NCBI GenBank assembly: GCA_002633005.1
Contig: NMRA01000354.1
Location: 409,782 to 473,781 of the forward strand
Source of the DNA: Phoronis australis
Taxonomy: Eukaryota; Phoronida; Phoronidae
Length of the DNA stretch: 64,000 nt
Reading direction: 5' to 3'
Each line of letters begins with the position of its first letter. The stretch's first letter is position 1. Below, piece by piece: positions 56,901 to 64,000 of the stretch. Under the pieces are notes generated by a model that was not told where the DNA came from, did no database searches, and was given only the letters and a program-made list of their open reading frames with translations. A program made the translations under genes and the position numbers.

Positions 56901-59900
56901 CGTTCAGTCTGAGTGTGAAAAATTATCAACTTTACGTCTATAATACACAATAATTGCATTCACCTATGGCTGTCTTAATTACGACCAGACTTAGACCATT
57001 GGTAAACTGTACATTTACCTAATAGTCAATGCTATAGTAGTAAAAACATCCGTATAATGGGCCCCAAATGTGTTTATTTTATGCCTCGGTTAACTTTTAC
57101 ATAATTCTCTTTACTATAACATTAAATACATTGATATAATGTGCCCCCAATGTGTTTATTTTATGCCTCGAATACTATACATAATTCTCTTTGCTGTAGC
57201 AGTATATACATTGACATAATGGGCCCCAAATGTGTTTATTTTATTTGTTGATTAACTTACTTAATACTCATTCCTCTAACAGTAAATAGATAGTTATCTG
57301 TTTGTGTGCAGTTGTCATTTATGCAGTAACACTCTATGTCTGTTACAGTACCTGACCACTGTTATCCCATACCATGCTGGTCAAGGTGTACCATCGTCAG
57401 ACAAGCTGCAGATCTTCATCAAAAGTGAGTCCTATTACGAATCTGTCACCACGGTTCATTTAACTGCCTGTGTCATGTCAATGATGCTTCTTTCGTCCTA
57501 TGTACAGCTAATGACTTGCTGGATATTTAGAGCCATCATGTTACGAAATATCACATGCAACCTGTTCTGTTGCTAGTCTAAGACCAGTTGACTGTTTGAG
57601 TTACCTTTTTCTTTGTAACTTCAATGTGGACGGTGTGCACCAAGCAGCAGTCAGTTAACTTTCTGGAGGAAGTGTAAATTTTCTGAAGCTCTGAAAGAAT
57701 TCGTTCAGGGAAATCTAATGGAAACTATTTGAAAATCAAATCGCAAATCCTAAAATCGGTTTTTGAACCACTCAACATGTCGTGGGTGTTTGGTTGGGAA
57801 AGCTTATTTTTTTGCATTCAGAAATTTGTTTGACGTCAGATGCAGTGCCATCTTTGAAAGCTTGTTTTGCTTCATGTTTTGGAGTGGAACCCTTTTGTTT
57901 GGTTCCTTGGTTCAGCTTGTTGGCATTCCTAAGTACAGATGATAACACCTGAACCAAATGGAGTTCACTGATTGGTTCACTGGCAAGAGTCACTGCTGGC
58001 GATCAATTTAGTTTTGTTGGAAAGTTAACAACATCGGGTTGTGGTTCCAAAATTGGATTCAGTGTTTCACGAAGGTGTCAGTGGAAGATTGCCGAAAGAT
58101 TTGTGTAATATCTCCCCAATTTAGGAAACTACAAGGTGGATGATTGAGGCACTATTTTCTCATTTTTCCATAAAGAACATGTAGAACAAGAGTAATGCTT
58201 TGCCATGTTCAACCTCTGTACATTAGCTACCATCACACTGTGCTTTGAAATGTTGGGGACATGTACACAAACGGCAGAATACCTAGGAAATTGAAAAGGG
58301 GCAAACTTGGGTATTGTAAGCACTTAGGTCATGTCTGCGCGCTATCTGTTGGCCACCATCGCGTGACCTAATGAATATAAGTCCGAAAAGATTTTTGCCC
58401 TGACCGGGACATGAACCCAGGACCTTCTGCTCACCGTGCGGATTGACACATTCATAAATCTTGGGTATTGTTTTTATTTGAGTTTGGAGAGACTTTCCTG
58501 TATTGTCGTGTCAGTACATTTGCAGTTTTAATGCAGCACACTAGTTCTTATACTTCTTTTGGATTCATTATTATCCGCCCACATATTTATATGTGGTCGC
58601 ATATTGCGGTCATCTCTGTCTGGGCGTCCAGCGTCCGTGGCTGTATCTCCTAAACCCCTTGCAGGATCTTATTGAAATTTGGCAAGTGTGTTGCTATGGG
58701 GTTGACGACAGAGGACAACGAGTTTCGGACCGTCCCGAATACCACTGTGCCCCTAGTGGCAATTTTAGTTTTTTACGTTTGCCTCTGTATCTTCAAAGGT
58801 CCTCAACCGATTTTTTTGAAATTTGGCACTTAGGAATCTTTTAATCAGTTGACACTACCCTCTTGATTTTGGATGGATTTGAGGCATTTTGCAGCATCTA
58901 GTGGCCGTTTTTACTGTTTTTGAGTCGTTTTTTTAGCGTCCGCCCCTCTAACAACCAAACCACTTTAAGGATGATTGTGAAAATTGGCATGTGTGTTCTT
59001 ACTAGAAGGAAGACAGTTGACAATGATTTTCTGATGACTTCAACTACAGTGGCACCTCCTAGTGGCAGTTTTGTTTGTTTTTGCGCACATGGCTGTATCT
59101 CCTAAACGTTCTACAGGATCTTTATTATGCGCCCACATATTTATATGTGGACGCATTATGTCGTCATCTCCGTCCGTCTGTCCGTCCGTCTGTCCGGCCG
59201 GCGTCCGCTGCTTTATCTCCAAAACTCTTTGACATACGTTCATGAAATTTGGCACATATGTTCCATTCATGAATGGGACGGCATGTGCGAACTTTCGGAC
59301 GGATCCGACTACCGGTGTGCCCCCTAGTGGCAATTTTAGTTTTTTACGCTTACCTTTTTTATCTTTAAAAGTCCTGAACAGATTTTCATGAAATTTGGTA
59401 TGTAGGCACCTATTAGTGAGATGATGCTATCCTCCTGTTTTCAGATGGATTCGACATAGTTTGCGCCACCTAGTGGCCATTTTTAGTGTTTTCGAGTCTG
59501 TTTTTGTGCGTCCACCCCTCTATCAACCAAACCGCTCAAAGGATGATTGTGAAAATTGACATGTATATGCTTACTATGTAGAGAACGGTTGACGATGATT
59601 TTCCGACGATTTCGATTACTGTGGCGCCTCCTAGTGGCAGTTTTTTTGTGCCTATGGCTGTATCTCCTAAACTGTTAGCAGGATCTTTACGAAATTGTGT
59701 AAGTATATTTATATGATGTTAACAACGGAAGATGACGACTTTTGGACGGATCCGACTACCAGTGTGCCCCCTAATGGCAATTTTATTTTTTTACGTTTAC
59801 CTTTGTATCTTCAAAAGTCCTTAATGGAATATTCGTGAAATTTAATATGTAGGCACCTATTAGGGAAATGACGCTATCCACCCGTTTTCGGATGGATTCG

Positions 59901-60806
59901 ACCTAGTCTTCGACTTCGTGACTATGAAGGAAAAGTTCCAAGTAGAAATTTGTTTCTGGCATTCTAATGCTGTGCTAATCTCGTATGTTGGTAAATTTGT
60001 TTTTAATTCTATGTTTCTGTGGTGCTTTAAGCAACGGATGTATAGGATGTGCTTGTATTATGAAGATCACTCACATTTTGCCCTAGCCTATTGAGGAGAC
60101 AATGACCATGCCTTTCCATTTTGCAAAGTACAACATACTACATATATGCCCTCTACTGGCCACTTTATGGTACCAATAAACAACCCTAGAAGGATACCGT
60201 ATACGGTGCAATTGTGGGCGCATTTCAACGCTCTGCGTTGCTCTTGTTAAATTTAGCAATTGTATTTATATGAAGTTGACAACGGACGACGATGACTTTC
60301 GGACAGATCGGTGTATCGGTTTGCCCTCTAGTGGCAGTTTTAGTTTTTTACGTTCACCTCTGTATCTTCAAAGGTCCTCAACGGATTTCCATGAAATTTT
60401 GCACATAGACATCTATTAGTGCGATGACGCTATCCTCTCGTTTTGGATGGATTCGTAGTTTGCGCCACTTAGTGGCCATTTTTGTTGTTGTAAATGGCTT
60501 TCTTTTAAAGAAACGGTGACATTTTCTGATTTTCAGACGGATTTGACATATTTTGTGCCATCTAGTGGCCATTTCGATGATACAAACAAAACCCCCTAAA
60601 AGCACACCATTTGCGATGCATTCGTGTTCGCATGTCAACGCTCCGCATTGCTCTTGTCTTGTCGCTTTGTATATGTACATGCGGTATTTCTCTTCCCGTT
60701 TGTTGAGCAGTATAATGTGTATATTGATGCCTGTTTTCAGTTCTTGAAGCCATTAACGAGGACAGTTCCAGCACACCAGGACTGTTAACAGACTACATTC
60801 TGAAAG
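35635..60806 (+). CDS. FEZ1: FEZ (fasciculation and elongation protein zeta / UNC-76) gene, 7 coding exons, last residues missing
   Basis: FEZ1/FEZ2/UNC-76 are cytoplasmic adaptors that link kinesin-1 to axonal cargo and to syntaxin, Munc18 or autophagy partners. Seven exons join in phase for 364 codons plus one base (human FEZ1 392 residues, FEZ2 about 353). Recognised blocks: SGSLEDLVNSFDEKITKCFK (about 66-85; human SMEDLVNEFDEKLNVCFR), WWTITGNFGNILPIDW (human VWDALTDNYIPSLSEDW), QEPLFTADQVINEIEDMM (human EEPLLTADQVIEEIEEMM), the coiled-coil LINELALRDELEYEKELKNR (human LVQQLARRDELEFEKEVKNS), YLTTVIPY, and LLTDYILK at the end. The final exon should supply V plus a few residues (human VLCPT) and was not found. 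Ser68 aligns with the regulatory FEZ1 Ser58. Symbol is for the family; FEZ1 versus FEZ2 is unresolved. Confidence 0.95.
36291..36796 (+). mobile_element. TIR element family M1, copy 1 (uninterrupted)
   Basis: Inverted ends AAGGGCCTTTCATACTAACG and TATGAAAGGGCCTT. Internal landmarks GTTAACAGSTSS, TTAACTCCGGTCCAATCGAA and AGTTAACTGCGC recur in inverse order in copy 2. About 0.5 kb, noncoding. Superfamily not settled because the target duplication is unclear. Confidence 0.85.
39430..39793. mobile_element. Small TIR element with 8-bp duplication
   Basis: Ends GTCCACACTATG and CATAGTGTGGAC, flanked by TAAGTGCT and TAAGTGTT (7 of 8 identical). About 0.36 kb, noncoding; a hAT-type element is the simplest reading. 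Confidence 0.7.
40862..41812 (-). mobile_element. TIR element family M1, copy 2, inverted and interrupted
   Basis: Opens AAGGCCCTTTCATATTGACT and closes GTTAGTATGACAGGCCCTT. Aligns with the reverse complement of 36291-36796 along its length once the insertion at 41217-41672 is removed. Confidence 0.88.
41217..41672. mobile_element. hAT-like non-autonomous element nested in M1 copy 2
   Basis: Ends CAGGCCTGTATGCAG and, inverted, CAGGCCTTTATCC. Flanked by TCGCAGCG and CCGCAGTG, an imperfect 8-bp duplication, and absent from the corresponding site of copy 1. CAG-type ends with 8-bp duplications are hAT hallmarks. No transposase frame. Confidence 0.8.
42076..42223. repeat. Minisatellite, about 16 bp unit
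   Basis: About nine copies of TGTCTGTGACTTGAGT with a few substitutions, in FEZ intron 1. Confidence 0.95.
45005..45113 (+). CDS. FEZ1: FEZ exon 2
   Basis: 109 nt, phase 2 in and phase 0 out. Joined to exon 1 it reads DCQ-MWWTITGNFGNILPIDW, then SKSYTRELTTKALNLGEKR. Acceptor CTTTATTTCAG, donor GTGAGT. Confidence 0.93.
45946..46001. repeat. Microsatellite (ACACACGCACGC)n
   Basis: Alternating ACAC and GCAC dinucleotide runs, a CA microsatellite with regular G substitutions. Confidence 0.95.
46387..46631. mobile_element. hAT-like non-autonomous element
   Basis: Ends AGGGCTTGGAATTTTCC and AAGCCCT, flanked by GTGTATAC and GTGTATAA (7 of 8 identical). Interior is a run of TTTCCTCTTTT-like repeats. 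The left end matches the element end at 63831-63846. Confidence 0.8.
50585..50760 (+). mobile_element. tRNA-derived SINE, full-length copy
   Basis: Pol III promoter boxes are visible: A box TGGCTCAATGG (50593-50603) and B box GGCTCGAGTCC (50638-50648), 34 bp apart. The body continues GGGGCAGAAATCCTTTCAAG, then CTTATATTCATTAGGTTGCA, then TGTCCAACAGGTGGCGTGCT. Further copies at 25654-25811 and 58326-58444. Confidence 0.88.
52252..52401 (+). CDS. FEZ1: FEZ exon 3
   Basis: 50 codons, phase 0 in and out. EHVESPDLDLSDDEELAQAF, then QQEPLFTADQVINEIEDMME. Very strong FEZ match. Confidence 0.96.
53238..53545 (+). repeat. Dispersed repeat family R3, copy B
   Basis: In FEZ intron 3, same orientation as 30935-31215, with shared ordered segments and small indels. 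Confidence 0.7.
54320..54553. mobile_element. Pogo/Tigger-like MITE
   Basis: Ends CGGTAAAATCTCACCTATTT and, inverted, CGGCAAAATTATACAAGTTT followed in both by CGGACA/TGGACA, flanked by TA on both sides. TA duplication and the GTAAAATCTC...GGAC pattern are typical of pogo-type ends. A related end, GTAAAATCTCACCAATTTCG, lies near 50391. Confidence 0.65.
54699..54807 (+). CDS. FEZ1: FEZ exon 4
   Basis: 109 nt, phase 0 in and phase 1 out: DSTDDGATDCDLMSPMSTEY then VGLRAKDGSTPVNFEE. It sits where vertebrate FEZ has 'QALTQTFNNNWSYEGL', with little identity. Acceptor TTGTTGTAG, donor GTGAGT. Confidence 0.88.
56254..56507 (+). CDS. FEZ1: FEZ exon 5: coiled-coil
   Basis: 254 nt, phase 1 in and phase 0 out: R-LKHLSSSALNELYEELEST, IKSYSETLINELALRDELEY, EKELKNRFITLLHAVQKKRR, ending KTTPDVAKEAGT at GTGAGT. 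A tandem copy of the exon end and donor gives an alternative end at 56600, adding 31 in-frame residues. Confidence 0.94.
56465..56627 (+). repeat. Tandem duplication of FEZ exon 5 end and its splice donor
   Basis: 70 bp at 56465-56534 recurs at 56558-56627 with three substitutions, a period of 93 bp. Both copies include GGCACG|GTGAGT. The 93-bp segment between the donors is free of stops in the FEZ frame. Confidence 0.95.
57048..57287. repeat. Tandem repeat, about 80-85 bp, 3 units
   Basis: Three units opening ATAATGGGCCCCAAATGTGT and ending in a pyrimidine-rich TTCTCTTTRCTRTA part, in FEZ intron 5 just above the exon 6 acceptor. Confidence 0.85.
57349..57424 (+). CDS. FEZ1: FEZ exon 6
   Basis: 76 nt, phase 0 in and phase 1 out: YLTTVIPYHAGQGVPSSDKL then QIFIK (human YLNTVIPYEKKASPPSVEDL). 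A vertebrate segment before this (RFSMEGISNILQSGIRQTFG) has no counterpart seen here. Confidence 0.94.
58326..58444 (-). mobile_element. SINE copy, 5'-truncated, minus orientation
   Basis: The reverse complement carries GGGTTCATGTCCC (B box) and the GGACTTATATTCATTAGGTC body shared with 50585-50760. The A box is missing. Confidence 0.85.
58575..60660 (+). repeat. Repeat family R2 with palindromic head, two or more units
   Basis: Heads at 58575 and 59127 are near-perfect palindromes around CACATATTTATATGTG; CGTC/TGTC simple repeats follow at 59164-59203. Modules CTGTATCTCCTAAAC, GTGCCCCTAGTGGCAATTTT and TTTGTATCTTCAAAGTCC-like parts repeat. Tails ending CAACGCTCTGCGTTGCTCTTGT lie at about 60249 and 60659. 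Noncoding; fills FEZ intron 6. Confidence 0.85.
59919..60249 (+). repeat. Duplicated 0.33 kb tail segment, copy A
   Basis: Nearly identical to 62056-62387 (a few substitutions), from TGACTATGAAGGAAAAGTTC to the CTGCGTTGCTCTTGTT tail. The two copies bracket FEZ exon 7. Confidence 0.95.
60741..60806 (+). CDS. FEZ1: FEZ exon 7: LLTDYILK, penultimate
   Basis: 66 nt, phase 1 in and out: I-LEAINEDSSSTPGLLTDYILK, then AAAG|GTACAT. The phase leaves G, so the next exon would start V, as in vertebrate KVLCPT. If the donor were skipped, the frame continues for about 38 unrelated residues to TGA at 60921-60923. Confidence 0.93.
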
Positions 60807-62495
60807 GTACATGCCGTGCTCACTGTACGAGTTCTCCACAATTCATGGGGAGGGTGTTACCTGGCTGCTGTCACTTTTTTGTGCCCTTATTTTTCAACAT
60901 AACTGGTAGTGGAAACCCCTGATTATGAGATTCAGACAAACGAACTACCTCATCTGAGAATTCGAAGTAGATGGGAGGAGCAAAAAATAATGACATGATT
61001 GGTATTGATGCTTGACACTGATGTATCAAATGCATTTATTTGTTGCAAAACGTATAGTATTTACAATCTGTATAAGACACTTTCATTGCAATGAATTTGA
61101 TTTAGGCAAAATTATGGTTCACACGATTCTGTATTATAACTCATTAATCTTAAAGTTATTCAGGTAACGCCCTCAACCGTGACAGATTGTATCAACTAGA
61201 ATGGTTCTACTGTTCCAGTTTTTGGAAAAAAATTTTCTCATGTAAAACTGCATGGCCTTCAACTGTATATCAGCAGTAAGATCTGCATGATATTTTAGTT
61301 GCACGATGTTTTAGCTTCATATCTATGCTATTTTGGGGGGTTATTGATGTGATATCTTAGGGATATTCATGTGCTTTATTATGTTATCTCAATGATGTAG
61401 AAGGTGCCATTGTACTCTGTTTTGTGGTTTCCAAATAACACTGTTATGAGGCTAACAACTTGTATGACACCCAGAAAGTCTCATCTGGATGTCTCCATTC
61501 TTATAACACATCCTAGGGTTTACCTCAAAAACGGCCTTGGAAAACCTATGCTGATTTTTAAAGTAAACCGTTTGATTTGTTATAAGAACTGAGTAATCTA
61601 AATTGTCTGACGTTATTTTTTGAATTTCTCTGATGTTGATAAAATATATTTTTTTTAATATCATCTGTTCAGAGATCTTTCTGTTTTACTCTCAATACTG
61701 TTTGGAAACACAGACGATGCTCGTTTGGATTAGCAATAGTGACTCACATGCCCTATGATGGGAGTGCAGTAGCATGCAGAGATTTGTTGATGATGCACGC
61801 AGCGATTTTTTATTGGATGCTTCTTTCTCTACTCAAATTTATGGACCTTAACACTAAGAAAAGTAAAAAATCTGAAACATAAAATAGAGACTTTATTCAA
61901 TTAACTACAGACTAGTCGCTGCTTCAAAAACATTAATAGTGATTGGATGCGAAGGTCCGTCGCCCTGTCACCCCCCCCCCTCCTTTCGGCATGCTACTGN
62001 TACATTGACCTCTGTATTTTCATAGGTCTTCAGGTGTATACTTTGTGTTACTTCTTGACTATGAAGGAAAAGTTCCTAGTAGAAATTTGTTTCTGGCATT
62101 CTAATGCTGTGCTAATCTCGTATGTTGGTAAATTTGTTTTTAATTCTATGTTTCTGTGGTGCTTTAAGCAACTGATGCATAGGATGTGCTTGTTTTATGA
62201 AGATCACTCACATCTTGCCCCTAGCCTATTGAGGAGACAATGACCATGCCTTTCCATTTTTCAAAGTACAACATACTACATATATGCCCTCTACTGGCCA
62301 CTTTATGGTACCAATAAACAACCCTAGAAGGATACCGTATGCGGTGCAATTGTAGGCGCATTTCAACGCTCTGCGTTGCTCTTGTTATTGTTAACAGAAT
62401 TAGCTGTCATGACGTGGAGACGGTATTTTGTCTGATTACTTTTGTCTTGTACTGCTTTGTGTCTGTATCTAATCATTTGTGTATCTCTTCTGTAG
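60807..62495 (+). other. Stretch between FEZ exon 7 and ELP1-like exon
   Basis: No exon recognised: neither a FEZ terminal VLCPT-like exon nor earlier ELP1 exons. Contains repeat copy B (62056-62387), a C run at 61971-61980 and an N at 62000. Confidence 0.7.
62056..62387 (+). repeat. Duplicated 0.33 kb tail segment, copy B
   Basis: Same segment as 59919-60249, ending about 108 bp before the ELP1-like exon. An ambiguous base (N, 62000) and a C homopolymer lie just upstream. Confidence 0.95.
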
Positions 62496-62638
62496 ACAGA
62501 GGAGAGGACAGTCACGTGACCGCTGAGGAGGCGCTTCGTTACTTGTTGTTCCTGGTTGATGTCAATGAACTGTACGATGTCGCGCTGGGAACATACGATT
62601 TTGATCTCGTGATGATGGTTGCAGAAAAATCTCAGAAG
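62496..62638 (+). CDS. ELP1: ELP1 (Elongator complex protein 1 / IKAP), single internal exon
   Basis: ELP1 is the scaffold subunit of the six-subunit Elongator complex that modifies wobble uridine of tRNAs in the cytoplasm. This 143-nt exon (phase 1 in, phase 0 out; acceptor CTTCTGTAG, donor GTAATC) encodes [20 protein letters not shown] then [19 protein letters not shown], a near match to the conserved region around residue 900 of the roughly 1330-residue human protein ([20 protein letters not shown], then MVAEKSQK). The roughly 900 preceding residues should occupy many exons upstream but none is found, and no following exon is seen before 64000. The family assignment is strong; why it stands alone is uncertain (misjoin, rearrangement or partial duplication). 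Confidence 0.88.
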
Positions 62639-63400
62639 GTAATCATTGAAAATTTCAAAGAACTGTTTGTTTTTATTTCATTCACTTGCCATGCTGTGTA
62701 GGGTGATGTTTGTCAGCGGAAGTGTTTGGACAGAATATCAAAGGGCATTTCACAGCTCATGAATGTCAGGGAGCTTTGATTTGTGAACACTGTTGGCAAT
62801 GGACTAACTGTGCGTGTGCCTGACAAAAGTGTGAACTAAAGCAGCATTTGACTTGCGTGGATTACCGATGTATGAACCAGATACGAGTTGTGTCATTTGT
62901 ATGCAGACATTAAATACATGATTTGGCAAAATATAAGTCAAACTGCAATGTGCTTGAATGATATTTGTTAGCACAAATGAAACCATTTTTGCCTTGACCT
63001 TCTCATTCATTCATACACAGGCATTGTATTTTGTTTGTCATAATTCTTTTTTTTTGCTGCAGTGTCTGTGTTTTTATACACGATGGTGTTTAGTCAAATT
63101 TTGGTCTGACATTGTTACTGTCTGACGTGTCTCATGGGTCTAAATTTGGATTCCGTGAATTGTTTTGAAGATTTAAAAATTTATTGAGTTGTATCTGGGT
63201 TGGTGATAGAAAAACGCCTCAGTCAGGGGTTGCAGTGTGGATTGCTGCCTTAGGGAAAAACATTGCAAGCGTGTCACTAAATCCAATCACATCCTTTAGC
63301 ATCATTGACTAATATTCGACTTCTTTTACACATTTCACTCAACGTTCAACAAATGTATAGTACCAGTCATTACCAACCATTACAAACACAATAATGCATC
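62639..63400 (+). other. Sequence after ELP1 exon, nothing recognised
   Basis: AT-rich sequence without exon-like blocks. The next ELP1 segment (DPKEYLPFL in human) is not present here and would be expected beyond the window. Confidence 0.6.
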
Positions 63401-63479
63401 ACAAAAACGATGTATTCCAAACAACAATATAGTGATATACAATGTACAATAATTAACTTACCACCAATTCAATGCAAAC

Positions 63480-63846
63480 CAGGCTGACCATCAGCAGCAT
63501 ACGTCTGCGTCCTTTTAGCTCGCCCGTCCACTCCCGACCCACACATTTTTGGCTGCAGAGCGGTAGTATTTGTCGCCGCGCTTAACAATAACACGAGACG
63601 CCATTGAAAATCACACCACGCTGTCCCAGATGCCTCGGCAATGTTGACAATTTACGTTCCTTCGAAACATAAAGAGCAACTTCCGCTTTTCGAGGTGAAC
63701 GTCGTCTGCAATGCCGCGGTAAGAAAGGAATTTGCCGCGGAAATTTTATATCAAATCCGATTTTTTTACGCGGAAATATAAAAAAAGCGGAAAGCACATT
63801 TGAAAAAACCGGAAATCCGCGTTTCCGCGGAAAATTCCAAGCCCTG
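63480..63846. mobile_element. End of a hAT-like element with subterminal repeats
   Basis: The right boundary AAAATTCCAAGCCCTG is the inverse of the end at 46387 (17 bp identical). Internal to it are repeated CGCGGAAA, AGCGGAAA and CCGGAAAT motifs in about 130 bp, like transposase-binding subterminal repeats, and a locally GC-rich stretch from about 63490. No matching left end was found, so it is truncated or the left boundary is uncertain. Confidence 0.55.
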
Positions 63847-64000
63847 AGCTCCTTTCAAACAATTTCAAATTCACTGTAAAAGTGTTGATAACTCCAGTGG
63901 TGCTAAAAATAGATCCAGCTACATAAGAAAACTAAAACAAGAACCATATGTTCTGATAAAAAAATTTTAATTTTAGGTCACTTCTGTTTTTGAAGAGAAC

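Noticed and set aside
60807-60923. FEZ ending by read-through of exon 7
   Set aside because: The added residues match nothing in the FEZ family, and phase-1 donor GTACAT predicts a valine-starting last exon as in vertebrates.

Overview
This is an AT-rich window from an animal nuclear genome. Coding sequence is split into many short exons, every inferred intron is GT-AG, and the four recognisable genes are conserved animal proteins. Introns of about 0.3 to 9 kb, clear exon-by-exon similarity to vertebrate proteins, and several invertebrate-looking transposon and minisatellite families suggest a marine invertebrate, either a non-vertebrate deuterostome or a lophotrochozoan. I cannot fix the species. 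No bacterial operon, rRNA, functional tRNA gene or CRISPR array was seen. I rebuilt exons by hand from splice sites, reading phase and similarity recalled from known families; no search was run.

Layout. (1) 287-10227, minus strand: the 5' two-thirds of an ARID4 (RBP1-like chromatin factor) gene, eleven exons covering Tudor-like, RBB1NT and ARID domains and a lysine/glutamate repeat tract. The gene runs off the left edge. (2) 10228-12764: intergenic, with the ARID4 promoter and a possible divergent plus-strand first exon. (3) 12765-35071, minus strand: a complete claspin (CLSPN) gene, 25 coding exons whose phases all join to give about 1251 residues. (4) 35072-35634: a short head-to-head promoter region with an E2F-type site. 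(5) 35635-60806, plus strand: a FEZ (fasciculation and elongation protein zeta/UNC-76) gene, seven coding exons, lacking only the expected last few residues. (6) 62496-62638, plus strand: one isolated exon of ELP1 (Elongator subunit 1/IKAP) with no sign of the upstream ELP1 exons. A near-identical 0.33 kb repeat and an ambiguous base lie beside it, so this junction is either an assembly misjoin or a rearrangement.

The genes do not form a pathway: ARID4 is a chromatin corepressor, claspin is the ATR-Chk1 replication-checkpoint mediator, FEZ is a kinesin cargo adaptor and ELP1 is a tRNA-modification scaffold. Introns carry a tRNA-derived SINE family, several small inverted-repeat transposons (hAT-like, PIF/Harbinger-like, pogo-like, one nested insertion), a repeat family with a palindromic head, and old dispersed repeats. 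The most unusual pattern is that four tandem duplications start exactly at splice junctions (ARID4 exon 10 donor, claspin exon 9 donor, claspin exon 22 acceptor, FEZ exon 5 donor). The FEZ case creates a second donor that would add exactly 31 in-frame residues.
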